A stretch of DNA of 64,000 nucleotides, from contig NZ_JACCBN010000001.1 in the NCBI RefSeq assembly GCF_013409505.1, positions 4,340,001 to 4,404,000 on the forward strand, written 5' to 3'. A program made the translations under genes and the position numbers. Positions 52,448 to 63,400 of the stretch are shown here, piece after piece; position 1 is the first letter of the stretch; each line of letters begins with the position of its first letter. The DNA comes from Actinomycetospora corticicola. GTDB taxonomy: Bacteria > Actinomycetota > Actinomycetes > Mycobacteriales > Pseudonocardiaceae. Under the pieces are notes generated by a model that saw only the letters and a list, made by a program, of their open reading frames with translations, ran no database searches and was not told where the DNA came from.

Positions 52448-53977
52448 GTGGGCCGGGTGGAACGCACGCGTACCGAACTCGAGGTCGGCACGACGACGGG
52501 CACCCTGCGGGGTCGCGCCCGGGACGGGCTGGTCTCCTGGCGCGGCATCCCCTACGCGGCTCCGCCCGTCGGCCCCCGCCGCTGGCGCGCGCCGGAGCCG
52601 GCCGAGCCGTGGGAGGGCGTGCGCGACGCCTCCACGTTCGGCCCCGTCCCGCCGCAGGAGCGGACCGGCGAGTTCCTCGGTGCCGGGCGGCACACCCCGA
52701 TGGCCGAGGACTGCCTGACCCTCAACGTCCTCGCGCCCGCGGCACCGTCGGACACCCCGCGACCGGTGATGGTCTGGTTCTACGGCGGTGCCTTCGTGGT
52801 CGGCGCCGCCTCCGCGCGCACCTACCGCGGCTACGGGCTGGTGACGACCGGTGACGTGGTCTACGTGAGCGTGAACTACCGCATCGGCGCCCTCGGCTAC
52901 CTCGACCTGTCGTCCTACGGCACCCCGGAGCGGCCGATCGAGTCGAACCTCGGCCTGCGGGACCAGATCGCGGCGCTGGAGTGGGTGCACGACAACATCG
53001 CGGCGTTCGGGGGCGACCCCGACGACGTCACGATCTTCGGGGAGTCCGCCGGCGCGATCTCGGTGACCACCCTCATGACGGTCCCCGCAGCTCGCGGGCT
53101 CTTCCACCGGGCGATCGCCCAGAGTTCCGCCCCCGGCGTGGCCTACTCCCGCGAGCGGGCCGGCGACTGGGGGCGGCGCTACGTCCGGGAGCTCGAGCAC
53201 GTGCTCGGTCGGTCCGGCGACCCGGTGGAGCTGCTCGACACGGCGTCGACCGAGGAGCTCCTGCACGCGTCCCGTCGCTTCCGCCACGCCGCGGACGACA
53301 CGCCCGGCGTGCTCCTCACGGCGCCCACCGTCGACGGCGACCTGCTGCCGGAGGCCCCGCTCGACGTGTTCGCCGCGGGCCGCGCCCACCCGGTCCCGCT
53401 GATCATCGGGACCAACGACACCGAGGGCCGGCTCTTCGAGCTGCCCGGGCTCCGGCTCGACATGCTCGTCAGCGACCAGCGCACCGACGCCGTCTTCGCC
53501 GCCACGCAGCCCGAGCTCCAGGAGCAGGTCCTCGCCGCGTACCGCGGCACGCCCCACCGCAAGGACCTCGGCGGCGACTACCTGTTCTGGTACCCGTCGG
53601 TGCAGGTCATGGAGGGGCACAGCGCGGCGGGCAACGCGGTCTACGCCTACCGCTACGACCTCGCCCCCCGCCTGCTCCGGCTCCTCGGCCTGCGCGCGAC
53701 GCACGGGATGGAGCTCTACGCCGTGTTCGGGCTCGCCCGTTCGCGTGCGGGTCGGATGCTCACGGCCCTCGGGGGCGGACGCGCGCTGCGCCTGATCTCG
53801 CGGAGCCTGCGCCGGGACTGGACGACCTTCGCGCGCACGGGCGCCCCGGCCTCGCACTGGCCGCGGTACACCCCGGAGGACCGGCTCACCCGGATCATCG
53901 ACGCCCACGACCGCATCGAGGCCGACCCCCGCCGTGGGCGTCGGCTCGCCTGGTCCGGCTACCGCGGCTACCGCTGA
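52448..53977 (+). CDS. Type B carboxylesterase
   Basis: A 509-residue alpha/beta-hydrolase of the cholinesterase/carboxylesterase family. It has [11 protein letters not shown], the oxyanion-hole sequence [11 protein letters not shown], nucleophile elbow FGESAGAIS, and [13 protein letters not shown] with a catalytic acid and [10 protein letters not shown] with the catalytic His. No signal peptide. It hydrolyses esters of small organic acids; the physiological substrate is unknown. GTG 52448 and a second GTG at 52457 are possible starts. Confidence 0.85.
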   Translation: MGRVERTRTELEVGTTTGTLRGRARDGLVSWRGIPYAAPPVGPRRWRAPEPAEPWEGVRDASTFGPVPPQERTGEFLGAGRHTPMAEDCLTLNVLAPAAPSDTPRPVMVWFYGGAFVVGAASARTYRGYGLVTTGDVVYVSVNYRIGALGYLDLSSYGTPERPIESNLGLRDQIAALEWVHDNIAAFGGDPDDVTIFGESAGAISVTTLMTVPAARGLFHRAIAQSSAPGVAYSRERAGDWGRRYVRELEHVLGRSGDPVELLDTASTEELLHASRRFRHAADDTPGVLLTAPTVDGDLLPEAPLDVFAAGRAHPVPLIIGTNDTEGRLFELPGLRLDMLVSDQRTDAVFAATQPELQEQVLAAYRGTPHRKDLGGDYLFWYPSVQVMEGHSAAGNAVYAYRYDLAPRLLRLLGLRATHGMELYAVFGLARSRAGRMLTALGGGRALRLISRSLRRDWTTFARTGAPASHWPRYTPEDRLTRIIDAHDRIEADPRRGRRLAWSGYRGYR

Positions 53978-54010
53978 GCCTTCCCGACGGCGGGTCCTCG
54001 GTCCGGTCTC

Positions 54011-54190
54011 GCAGGTCCGGCGGCCCCCGAACCTGCCCAGCGGCATCGCGAGATGCACACCATGCAGGTCCGGGGCCGCCTGAACCTGCCCCATGTAGAC
54101 CTCGCGGACGCGCACGCGGTTGGGCCGACCGCCAGGTGCACACCACGCAGGCCCGGCGGCTCCGGAACCTGCCCCACGTAGACCTCGCGG
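54011..54190. repeat. Three-copy tandem hairpin repeat array
   Basis: Units at about 54011-54053 (partial), 54054-54107 and 54137-54190; the last two start 83 bases apart and are nearly identical over 54 bases. Each contains GCAGGNCC and AACCTGC arms and two end with GTAGACCTCGCGG. A minus-strand open frame across it changes register between units, so it is probably non-coding. Confidence 0.6.
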
Positions 54191-54230
54191 CCGGAGAAGG
54201 GCCCGAGTGGGCGCAGAGGACGATGGGCGC

Positions 54231-54890
54231 GTGACGGAGATGACCGGCCCCGAGGTGCGCGCGCTGCTGGCCGAGGGCGGGACGGTGCGCGACGTCGTGG
54301 CCGAGGAGCCGGACCTGCACGGGCTGGACCTGTCGGGCGTCACGCTCGAGAACTGCCGGCTGCCGGGTGCCGACCTGCGCGGCGCGACGCTGGACGCGGT
54401 CACGGTGCGGGGCGGGTCGCTGGCCGGCGCGATCTTCATCGACGCCGACCTCACCGACGCGGCGTTCGAGGCGGTCGACCTCTCGCGGATCCGGCTGACC
54501 GGTGCCCTGCTCACGGAGACCCGGTTCACCGACTGCCGGATGATCGGCGCCGACCTGTCCGGGCTGCGCGGGCTCGCCGTCTCCTACCGGCTCGACGGCT
54601 GCATCCTCGGGCTCGCCAACCTCCAGGACGTGGCGTGGCGGGGCGTGCACCTGCGCGGCGTGGACCTCTCCGAGGCCGACCTGCGCGGCGCCGACCTCCG
54701 GGACGCCGTGCTCACGGACTGCGTGCTGCGCGACGTCGACCTCGGCCACACCCGTCTGGTCGGCGCGGACCTGCGCGGCGCCGACCTCGGCGGGCTCTCC
54801 GACGACACCCCGCGCACGCTGCGCGGCGCGATCATCAGCGAGGCCCAGGCAGCGGCGGTCTGCCGCGCCCTCGGCCTCGTCGTCGCCTGA
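54231..54890 (+). CDS. Pentapeptide-repeat protein
   Basis: A 219-residue protein with repeated A(D/N)LxX units such as LPGADLRGATLDAV, LSEADLRGADLRDAV and LVGADLRGADLGGL, which fold as a right-handed beta-helix. Some members (Qnr-like) protect DNA gyrase, and others bind proteins. It also has a short helical N-terminus (VTEMTGPEVRALLAEGG). GTG 54231 is chosen; ATG 54240 also possible. No transmembrane segment. Confidence 0.8.
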   Translation: MTEMTGPEVRALLAEGGTVRDVVAEEPDLHGLDLSGVTLENCRLPGADLRGATLDAVTVRGGSLAGAIFIDADLTDAAFEAVDLSRIRLTGALLTETRFTDCRMIGADLSGLRGLAVSYRLDGCILGLANLQDVAWRGVHLRGVDLSEADLRGADLRDAVLTDCVLRDVDLGHTRLVGADLRGADLGGLSDDTPRTLRGAIISEAQAAAVCRALGLVVA

Positions 54891-54912
54891 GGCCCCGTAG
54901 GGCGCGCGAGGT

Positions 54913-55176
54913 CTAGTGCGACGACCCCGACGAGTTCGCGCGCGCCTTCTTCAGCCGCCCGTAGAAGCGGAACGTCACGGCGGCCGCGACGATCGTGACG
55001 ACGAGGAAGATGATCGACAGGATCGGCTCGTCGACCGGCGTGAAGAAGATGACGGCGCTGAACAACGACAGGATCGTGCCGATGATGCCGATCCCGACGT
55101 TGAGCTTCAGCTCGCTCTGCTTCTCCGGCGACGTGTCGGGCGCAGCAGCGGGGTTCCGGGCCAGGGCGGGGTCCAT
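54913..55176 (-). CDS. Small two-helix membrane protein
   Basis: An 87-residue protein. Helices at about 27-47 (VGIGIIGTILSLFSAVIFFT) and 52-71 (ILSIIFLVVTIVAAAVTFRF), basic Lys/Arg near the end. ATG 55176 is preceded by TATAAG seven bases upstream, a clear leaderless-type promoter. It lies downstream of recD on the same strand, probably separately transcribed. Function unknown. Confidence 0.65.
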   Translation of the reverse strand: MDPALARNPAAAPDTSPEKQSELKLNVGIGIIGTILSLFSAVIFFTPVDEPILSIIFLVVTIVAAAVTFRFYGRLKKARANSSGSSH

Positions 55177-55208
55177 GGCTGCTCTTATACCCGGCTCGCC
55201 CGCTCCGG

Positions 55209-57041
55209 TCACCGGTGACGTGCGAAGCCCGACGCCCGTGAGATCGGTCGCCCGACCGCGGCATGTACGGATTCGGCCGATCCGACCACCCGGACGCGGT
55301 CCCGGGCCCTCGTCACCGCGGTGTAGAGCAGCTCCCGCGTCAGCAGGGGCGACTCCGGCGGCGGGAGCAGCACCGTCACCTTCGTGTACTGGCTGCCCTG
55401 CGCCCGGTGCACGGTCATCGCGTTGACCGTGGTCACGTCCCCGAGCAGGGCCGGCGCGCGCTCCACCGGCACGTCCCCCCGGCTGAAGACGGCGACCGTG
55501 CGATTTCCCTGCGCCACGATGACGCCGGTGTCGCCGTTGTACAGCCCGAGGTCGTAGTCGTTCTCGGTGACCAGCAGGGGGCGTCCGGGCCACCAGATCT
55601 CGCCGGCCTCCCGGTCGGCGTCGACCCCGCCGTCCTCGTCGAGCCACCGCTCGACCTGGGCGGCCCAGCGGGCGACCCCGTAGGGGCCCCGCCGGTGGGC
55701 GCAGAGCAGGCGGTGCTCCTCCCCGGCGAACAGCGCGCCGCGGGCGTCGCCGGCACGGGCGGCGGCCGCGACCTCCCGGGCGCCGCCGACGACCTCCTCG
55801 CGCAGGCCGGCCAGCCCGGCGGGCTCGCGGTCGGTGAGGTCGGCGGACTCCACGAACTCCAGCGACCCGGCGCTGCGCAGGCACTCCAGGGCCGCGTCGG
55901 CGTCGCCCTGCCGGATCGCGAGCGCCAGCGCGGCGATGTCGGCGTTGTTGCGGTAGTTCCGCTCGAGCCGCACGACCCCGTTCGCCGCGGGGTGGGCGGT
56001 GCAGCCGACCGCGTCGAGCTCGTCCGGTGCCGGGCGGGGCGTCCCGAGCTCCGGGGCCGACACGAGGTCACCGAGCACCGCGCCCGCCTCGACCGGCGCG
56101 AGCTGGTCGGGGTCGCCGACGAACACGACCCGCGCGTCGTCGCGGACCGCCTCGAGCAGGCGAGCCATCAGTGTCAGCGACACCATCGACGTCTCGTCGA
56201 CGATCACCACGTCGTGCGGCAGCCGCCGGTGCCGGTCGTGCCGGAACCGCGAGGACGTGTCGGCCCGCGATCCGAGCAGGCGGTGGATCGTCGAGGCGTC
56301 GACGTCGCCGACCCGGGCCCGGTCGGCCTCGGGCAGGGACTCGGCCGCGACCGCCTCCCCGAGCCGGGCCGCCGCCTTGCCGGTGGGTGCCGCGAGGGCG
56401 ATGCGGCAGGTCGGGTCCTGGTCGCGCAGCACGGCGAGCAGACGCGACACGGTGGTGGTCTTGCCCGTGCCCGGGCCACCGGCGATCACCGCCGTCCAGC
56501 GCAGGGTGGCGACCGCGCACGCGAGCCGCTGGTGGTCCCCGGCGTCCTCGCCCGGGAAGAGCCGGTCCAGGGCCGCACGGAGCCGGACGGGGTCGACCGA
56601 CGGCGGCGGCGCGGAGGCGCGCGCGGTCAGGCTCGCGTGGACCTCGTCCTCCTGCCGGCGGTAGCGGTCCAGCCACAGCAGCCTGTCGTCGAGCCGGAGC
56701 GGGCCGCCGGGGCGGGTGAGGGGGCTCGCGGCCAGGCGGGCCGCCCACGCCGCCGGGGCGGCGGGCCACGGGAGGTCGGAGGTGTCGTCGAGAGTGCCGT
56801 CGTCGGTGAGGACGACCCGGTCGACGTCGCCCAGCGCGAGGCACACCGATCCGCCCCGCAGCGCCCGGACCGTCAGCGCCGCGGCGAGCAGGACCTCGTC
56901 GTCGTCCTCCCGCCCGAGACGTCCGAGCCGGCGCGCCACCGCCGCGTCCGACGGGGCGAGCACCCCCCGCGCGGTGAAGGTGGCCAGCAGACCGCCGGCC
57001 CGCGCGGCGTACCGCACGCCCTCCTCGGTCGCGAAATCCAT
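55209..57041 (-). CDS. recD: Exodeoxyribonuclease V subunit alpha
   Basis: A 610-residue superfamily 1B 5'-3' helicase, subunit of RecBCD. Walker A is AGGPGTGKTTT near residue 187, VIVDETSMVS (motif II), DPDQLAPVEAG (motif III), and NAMTVHRAQGSQY and LYTAVTRARDR (motifs V-VI). ATG 57041 begins three bases after the recB stop; GTG 57047 would give a GTGA overlap instead. It completes the three-gene operon read from recC. Confidence 0.92.
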   Translation of the reverse strand: MDFATEEGVRYAARAGGLLATFTARGVLAPSDAAVARRLGRLGREDDDEVLLAAALTVRALRGGSVCLALGDVDRVVLTDDGTLDDTSDLPWPAAPAAWAARLAASPLTRPGGPLRLDDRLLWLDRYRRQEDEVHASLTARASAPPPSVDPVRLRAALDRLFPGEDAGDHQRLACAVATLRWTAVIAGGPGTGKTTTVSRLLAVLRDQDPTCRIALAAPTGKAAARLGEAVAAESLPEADRARVGDVDASTIHRLLGSRADTSSRFRHDRHRRLPHDVVIVDETSMVSLTLMARLLEAVRDDARVVFVGDPDQLAPVEAGAVLGDLVSAPELGTPRPAPDELDAVGCTAHPAANGVVRLERNYRNNADIAALALAIRQGDADAALECLRSAGSLEFVESADLTDREPAGLAGLREEVVGGAREVAAAARAGDARGALFAGEEHRLLCAHRRGPYGVARWAAQVERWLDEDGGVDADREAGEIWWPGRPLLVTENDYDLGLYNGDTGVIVAQGNRTVAVFSRGDVPVERAPALLGDVTTVNAMTVHRAQGSQYTKVTVLLPPPESPLLTRELLYTAVTRARDRVRVVGSAESVHAAVGRPISRASGFARHR

Positions 57042-57043
57042 CG

Positions 57044-60000
57044 TCACGACGACGTCCCTCCCGCCGACCCGGTCGAGCTCCGCTCCGCTGCGTCTCCCGC
57101 CGACCCGGTCGAGCTCCGCTCCGCTGCGTCTCCCGCCAACAGATCGGACAGCGCGACCACCAACGACGCCGGCGGCCACCACCGGAACACCCCGCTCGTG
57201 GTGCCGTCGACCACCGGGGTGTCGGGCCCGCACATCCCGCGCAGGAACAGGTAGGCGACGCCCCCGAGGTGCTGCTCGGGGGCGTAGCCGCGCACCCGCC
57301 AGCGCAGGAAGCGGTGCAGCGCTACGCCGTAGAGCATCGCCTGCAACGGGTAGTGCGCCCGGATCATGGCGCTGCGCATCTGCTCCGGCCCGTAGTGCGC
57401 GGTGGTCAGCGGGTCGGGCACCCCCGTGGTCGCGATCGGGCCGAGCCAGTTCGTCTTGTGGTCGACGATGACGAAGCGGCCGTCGGGGTCGCGGAGCACC
57501 GCGTCGATGCTGCCCGTCAGGTAGCCGCGCAGGACCTGGCCGGAGAGCCCCTCGAGGACGTCGGCGTACTCGGCCAGCGGGTCGTCGGCGGGGAGGTGGG
57601 CGCGCAGCAGCGCGGCCGCACCGCCCAGCGTCACGGTCGCGGCGGCGGGGTGGTCGCCCCCGGCGAGCGGCAGCTCGAAGTCGAGTTCGACGAGGCGGTC
57701 CGAGGGGACGACGTCGCCGTAGCTCCAGGGCCCCGAGGACGCCGTACCGACCGGGGTCCGCAGCACCGGCTCGAGCGCCACGGCGAGCTCGGCCGCCCCG
57801 ACCCCCGCGACGGGCCGCTGCGCGAGGGCCTCGGCGGCGGCCTCGACCAGCGCGGGCCCGAAGTCGCCGGTCGAGGTGTCGACGGTCTCCAGCACGGTGT
57901 GCACGAGCACGCCGAACGCGGCACCGACGGGCAGGTCGGCCATCGGCGAAGGCAGCCCGTCGTCGGACGCCGCGGCCACCTCGAGGTCCCCCTCGTCGTC
58001 GAGCGTCGACTCCTCCGGCTCGGACGTCGCCGTCTCCGCGGCGTGCGCCGCGTGCGCGTCGGCGGTCAGCGACGAGTAGGAGGAGCGCCGCCACGCGAGG
58101 TCGAGCTCGCGGCCGAACCGCGCCACACCGAGGCCGCCGTGCTCCTCGGCGGCCGGGACGAAGGGGACCGCCGGCCGCTTCACCACCGGCTCGACGGCGA
58201 GGTCGGGGCCCGCGAGCGCGGTGAGCTCGTCGAGCACGGCCGTGTCCTCGGCCAGGGTCACCATCGCGTCCGGCTCCCGCCCCGGCCCGCGCCCCGGGCT
58301 GCGCAGCAGACGGTTCAGCGCGGACGCGGCGGTGTGCGCGGACGGTGCCCACCACGCGACCACCTGGCTGCGGGCACGGGTGAGCGCCACGTAGAGCAGC
58401 CGGAGGTCCTCGCCGTCGTCCTCGTGGCGGTGCGCCCGGCAGTGCTCCTGCCAGCCGGGCCCCTCGGTGGGCCCGCCCACGGCGCGGATCCGTCGACCCG
58501 CGGCGTCGTGGTGCAGGACCTCCTCCGGGGTGTCGCGGACCCAGCGGTCCCAGCCGAACGGCACGTAGACGACCGGGAACTCCAGGCCCTTGCACTTGTG
58601 CACGGTGAGGATCTGCACGGCGTCCGCGTCCGATTCCAGACGACGGGTGCGCTCCGGCCGGGCGTCGGCCCGCCGTCCCTCGGCCTCGACGATCCGTAGC
58701 CGCAGCCACTCGGTGATCGCGACGACCCCGAGCCGGCCGGCCGAGGCCTGGGCGTGCAGCACCTGCCCGACGTGGCGGACGTCGGTGAGCAGGCGCTCGC
58801 CGCCGACCGCGCCGAGCACCCGGCGCGTGAGGTCGGTGGTGGTGGAGACGGCCTCGAGCAGCGCCGCCACCCCGCGGTCACGCAGCACGGCGGCCCACCG
58901 CCGCAGGTTCTCCCCCACCTCGGCGAGCAGGGCGGCGTTCGCCCCGGCCCAGCCGTCGGTGTCGAGGTCGGCGGCCCGTGTGCCCACGAAGCAGGTCAGC
59001 GCGGCCGCCCGGACGCGCGTGGCCCGACCGGGCTGCTCGAGGGCCTCCAGCAGCGCCAGCCACTCCCGCGCCGCCGTCGTCGAGAACACGCTCGCCGCGC
59101 CGGCGAGCACCGCCGGCACCCCGGCCTCGGCCAGCGCCTCGCGGACCTGGTCGGACTGCGCGTTGGTGCGCACGAGCACGGCGACGTCGCCCGGCCCGAG
59201 CGACCGCCCGTCCCACGTGGAGTCGGCGGCCAGCAACGCGGTCAGGTCCGCGACGAGGTCGGTGACCACCGCGTCGCGCACCGGGGTGATCTCGGGGAGC
59301 CCGGTGCGCCAGTTCGCCCGCAGCCCGGCGCGGGGCAGGACGCGCAGCCGGAACGGCGTGTCGACGGGGGCGCCGGCGAGCCGGGGATCGGCGTGGGCGG
59401 CACCGACCGGGCGGACGACGATGCGGTCGTCGCCGAGGGCCGCGCCCGCGAAGACCCGCTCGAGGGCGGAGAGCAGCCCGGCGTCGCTGCGGTGGTTGAC
59501 GGCGAGCGTGGCCCGCGCGTCGGCGGAGTCGGCCGCGGCGAGGTAGCTGACGACGTCGGCGCCGCGGAACGCGTAGATGGCCTGCTTCGGGTCACCGATC
59601 ACGGTGAGCAGGCAGTGCCCGTGGAACGCGACCCGCAGGATGTCCCACTGCACCGGGTCGGTGTCCTGGAACTCGTCGACCAGGACGACGAGGTACCGCT
59701 CGCGCAGCCGGACCCGGGCCGCCTCGCCCAGCACCGGGTCGGTCAGCGCGGCGTGCAGCCGGGTGAGCATGTCGTCGAAGGTGAACAGCCGACGGGCGCG
59801 CTTGCGGTGCTCGACCTCGGTGCGCACGGCGGCCGCGAACCGGGCCCGGGCGTCGGCCGGACCCGTGACCTCCCCGGGGGCGGGCGCGAGGGTCGCGGTC
59901 GGGTCGCCGATCGCGGCCCGGCCGAGGACGAGCGCCGTGGCGTGGTCGAACGGCGGCGGGCCGGCCGTCTCCGGGGCGTAGGCCCGGACGTAGAAGTCGT

Positions 60001-60484
60001 CGACGACCTCGGTGACCACGTCGTCGATCGACTCGACGAACACCGCGTCGGCGTCGGTGTCCCCCGCGACGCCGAGGCCCGCCAACATGTCCTGGCAGAA
60101 CTGGTGGGTCGTGGCGATCGTCGCGGTGTCGAAGTGGGCGAGCGCGTGGGCCAGCCGCCGGCGGCGCCGGGCCCGCTCCGCCTCGTCGACGTCGACGATC
60201 AGCGCGGTCACCGCGTCGGTCGGCATCCCGCCCGCCCGCAGCGCCCGCTCCACCGCGACGAACCGCTCCCGCACCCGTTCGCGCAGTTCACGGGTGGCCT
60301 CGCGGCCGAACGTGACGAGCATGAGCTGGTCGAGCTGCGCGCGGCCCTCGGCGACGTAGCGGGCCGCGAGCGCGGCGATCGTGTACGTCTTGCCGGTCCC
60401 GGCGCTCGCCTCCAGCACCGTGGTGCCCTCGGGCAGCTCACCGAGGACGTCGAAGGACCGGACGTCGGTCTCCACCGTGCTCAT
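57044..60484 (-). CDS. recB: Exodeoxyribonuclease V subunit beta
   Basis: A 1146-residue UvrD-like helicase-nuclease. Walker A EASAGTGKTYTI lies near residues 24-35, with VLVDEFQDTDPVQW (Walker B), GDPKQAIYAFRGAD, and QILTVHKCKGLEFPVVYVP. The C-terminal nuclease motif is FVIVDHKTNWLG (the DxK-type site), with the preceding QMRSAMIRAHYPLQAMLYGVALHRF. The final residues (GDAAERSSTGSA twice) are encoded by a dispersed repeat, an odd tail. It overlaps recC as ATGA at its start. Confidence 0.93.
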   Translation of the reverse strand: MSTVETDVRSFDVLGELPEGTTVLEASAGTGKTYTIAALAARYVAEGRAQLDQLMLVTFGREATRELRERVRERFVAVERALRAGGMPTDAVTALIVDVDEAERARRRRRLAHALAHFDTATIATTHQFCQDMLAGLGVAGDTDADAVFVESIDDVVTEVVDDFYVRAYAPETAGPPPFDHATALVLGRAAIGDPTATLAPAPGEVTGPADARARFAAAVRTEVEHRKRARRLFTFDDMLTRLHAALTDPVLGEAARVRLRERYLVVLVDEFQDTDPVQWDILRVAFHGHCLLTVIGDPKQAIYAFRGADVVSYLAAADSADARATLAVNHRSDAGLLSALERVFAGAALGDDRIVVRPVGAAHADPRLAGAPVDTPFRLRVLPRAGLRANWRTGLPEITPVRDAVVTDLVADLTALLAADSTWDGRSLGPGDVAVLVRTNAQSDQVREALAEAGVPAVLAGAASVFSTTAAREWLALLEALEQPGRATRVRAAALTCFVGTRAADLDTDGWAGANAALLAEVGENLRRWAAVLRDRGVAALLEAVSTTTDLTRRVLGAVGGERLLTDVRHVGQVLHAQASAGRLGVVAITEWLRLRIVEAEGRRADARPERTRRLESDADAVQILTVHKCKGLEFPVVYVPFGWDRWVRDTPEEVLHHDAAGRRIRAVGGPTEGPGWQEHCRAHRHEDDGEDLRLLYVALTRARSQVVAWWAPSAHTAASALNRLLRSPGRGPGREPDAMVTLAEDTAVLDELTALAGPDLAVEPVVKRPAVPFVPAAEEHGGLGVARFGRELDLAWRRSSYSSLTADAHAAHAAETATSEPEESTLDDEGDLEVAAASDDGLPSPMADLPVGAAFGVLVHTVLETVDTSTGDFGPALVEAAAEALAQRPVAGVGAAELAVALEPVLRTPVGTASSGPWSYGDVVPSDRLVELDFELPLAGGDHPAAATVTLGGAAALLRAHLPADDPLAEYADVLEGLSGQVLRGYLTGSIDAVLRDPDGRFVIVDHKTNWLGPIATTGVPDPLTTAHYGPEQMRSAMIRAHYPLQAMLYGVALHRFLRWRVRGYAPEQHLGGVAYLFLRGMCGPDTPVVDGTTSGVFRWWPPASLVVALSDLLAGDAAERSSTGSAGDAAERSSTGSAGGTSS
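57071..57132 (-). repeat. 26-bp dispersed repeat, two tandem copies in recB 3' end
   Basis: GGTCGAGCTCCGCTCCGCTG followed by CGTCTC at 57071-57096 and again at 57107-57132, inside two exact 36-base units (57061-57096 and 57097-57132). Each unit adds 12 codons (GDAAERSSTGSA) to the RecB tail. Related copies at 5966 and 7035. Confidence 0.85.
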
Positions 60485-63400
60485 CGGTAGTGCTCCTCCT
60501 GCCCGCGCTCGGCCTCGCGCAGCGGCTTCCAGAACCGCACGGCGAGCTCCCCGAACCGCGTCGACTCGACCTCCCCGGCCGGCCCGGCCACGTCGTCCAG
60601 CGTGCGGTCGCGGCCCCAGACGAGGACGTGCGCCGCGTCGTTCGCCTCGCCGAAGCGGGACGACCACTCCCGCCGGGCGGTGTCGAACGCCTGCTTCGTG
60701 GTCCGCCGCGGGCGGTCGGCGACGTAGCGCTCGGAGACCTTCGCGAACAGCGGCAGCGGCTCGCGCAGCCCCTCGGCGCGCAGCGCCACGAGGTCGGCGA
60801 GCACGGCCCGCGCGTGCTCGGGGGTGATCCCGGTGATGTCGGCCCGGGCGGTCGGCTCGTCGCGACCGCCCTTCCCGATGGTGGCGGCGGACCAGGACCC
60901 GTCGGGGTGCGCGGCGGCCAGCGCGAGCAGGTGCACCCAGGTGACGGCCCGGTGCTTCGGCGCGAGCCGGGAGAAGCTCACGGCGGCCACGGTCGAGCCG
61001 CGGACCCCGGACACCGTGCCCACCACGGTGGGCCCCCCGTCGAGCGGCACCGTGACGGTGAGGTCGCGCGCCGGTTCGGCCCACAGCGGGTCGGCCACGA
61101 GCTTGATCGCCTCGGCCTGCTTCCCGACCCGGCGCAGCAACGCGACCCCCAGCGCCCCCGGGGGCAGGGTGCCGCGCCGACGCTCGGCCTCCATGCAGGC
61201 GGTGACGTCGTGGCCCGCCAGCCGGTCGGCGAGCAGCCGCTCCCCGATCGCCCAGGTGGCCAACGCGTCCGGCGCGACGGGGAGGGCCTCGTCGGGCTCC
61301 TCCTCCTCGCCACGGGCGACCAGCGACAGCCGCTGGCGCAGGAAGGCGCGCACCGGGTGCTCGACGAACTTCACGAGGTCGGCGAGGTCGACCTCGGTGG
61401 ACGGGCGGGCCGGCAGCGGCCCCTCCAGGAACACCGTCCGGGTCCGCCGCCCGGACACCAGCGAGCGGGCGCCGGCGAGGGCGGCGGCGTCGAAGCTGAA
61501 GGCGCGGCCGCCCGTCGTCCGGAAGTTCCCCGGGGCGAACGGCTGCAGCGGGTGGCGGCGCACGACGTGCTCGCGGGCGGGCCGCCCGCCGACGGTCGCG
61601 GTGGCGTCGAGGGTGTCGAGCAGCTCGCCGACCGGCACGGCGGGCGGCCGGGACGCCCCGGTGCGCTCGTCGGCGCCGGAGTGCACGACGACGAGCCGCT
61701 CGGTGGCGGCCAGCACGGCGTCGAGGAAGAGCTGCCGGTCCTCCGTGGCCGCGTCCCGCTCGCCGACGTGCGGGTCGCGCGCGAGCACGTCGTCCCCGTC
61801 GGTGGCCCGCTGGCGGGGGAAGACCTGGTCGGCCAGGCCGAGCAGGCAGACCACCCGGTGCGGGACGCTGCGCATCGGCAGCAGGGTGGCCACGGTGAGC
61901 GTGCCGGTGCGGAAGTTCGCGCGGGTCGGACGGCCCGCGAGGTGGTCGGAGAGCACGGCCCGGACGTCGTGCAGCGTGAGCACCGGCGGGGCGGCGGCGG
62001 AGGCCGTGTCACGGACCTCGGCGAGGACGGCGCGGGCCTGGGTGAGCTGCCAGACGTCGGCGGGCACGGTAGCGGTGAGCGCGTCGAGGGCCCACCCCAA
62101 CGCGTCCAGCCACGCCCCGAGCGGCTGCCCGTCGTCGGCCGCGGTGCCGCGCATCCGGTCGAGCACCTCGGCGACCCGGTCGACCAGCTCCGCGAGGCGG
62201 CCGACGAGGTCGGCGTCCCGCGAGTCGACCTCGTCGAGCGGCAGCGCGGAGTCCAGCCACACCTGCTCGTCGCCGGACATGGCGACCCCGACGAGCAGCC
62301 GGTCCAGCCCGGCCTCCCAGGTGTTCTCGGCGACGCGGCCGAGCTTGTAGGCCGCCCGGTGCGTGCGGTCGAGGCCCCAGCGCACGCCGGCGCGGGCGAC
62401 GAGGACCCGCAGCCGTTCGAGGTCGTCGGCGTCGAACCGGAAGCGGCGCCGGACGGGCTCGCTCTCCGCGAGGTCGAGCAGCTCGCTCGCGGTGAGCCGC
62501 GCGTCCGCGAGGTCGAGCACCGTGCCGAGCACCCCGAGCACGGGGTTGACCTGGGTGAGCGCGCGGTCGGCGACGCGCACCTGCAGCCGGTGGCCGGGGT
62601 GGGCCGTGCCGGCGTCGTCCCCGCCGAACGCGGCGGTGATCAGCGGCGCGAACGTCTCGACGTCGGGGCACATGACGACGATGTCGCGCGGCTCCAACGT
62701 CGGGTCGTCGGCGAGCAGGCCCAGGACCGCCTCGCGCAGCACCTCGACCTGCCGGTCGGGCCCGTGGCAGGAGTGGACGACCACGCTCTCGTCGGGCGCC
62801 AGGTCGATCGCCGCGGGCGCCCGGTCGTGGCGCAGATCGTCCTGCAGCTGCTCGAGCAGCGTCGCCGGGGCCGCTCCCGACGCCGGGTGGTGCACCTCGT
62901 GCGCGTCGGCCGGCAGCCGCAGCTGCAGCTCCCGGGCGTCGCGGGCCAGGGACCGCAGCAGGGGGTGGGCCGCGACGTCGGCGGTCGGGTCCTCCCGGCG
63001 GCGTTCGACGGGCCCGGCCCCACGGACCGCCGCCCAGAGCGCGGGCGAGGGATGGGGCAGCCAGACGTGCACCTCCCGCCCGTCCGCGAGCGCCGCCAGG
63101 ACCGTGAGCTCGGTGGTGGACAGCCGGGTGGGTCCGAACACCGACACGCGCGCCGGGAGCTCCGCGGCGGTCACCCGGCCGGGCAGCGTCTCCGCCGGGT
63201 TCGGCTCACCCAGCCGCTCGCGCAGCCGGCGCAGCAGCTCGGGCTGCCACCGGAGGTCGGCCGGGACGTCCTCGTCGTCCTTCGCCGCCCACGCCCGCAC
63301 CATGGCGGGCCGGTCCTCGGCGTAGGCGTCGAACAGCCGCGCGAGGTGGCGCGCCGCGGCGAAGCGCCGGCCCGCGCGCGTGCCGGTGCGCTCGCCCACC

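Noticed and set aside
53895..54749. Minus-strand open frame over the hairpin array and pentapeptide gene
   Set aside because: The repeat units are read in different registers and the rest is antisense of the pentapeptide gene.
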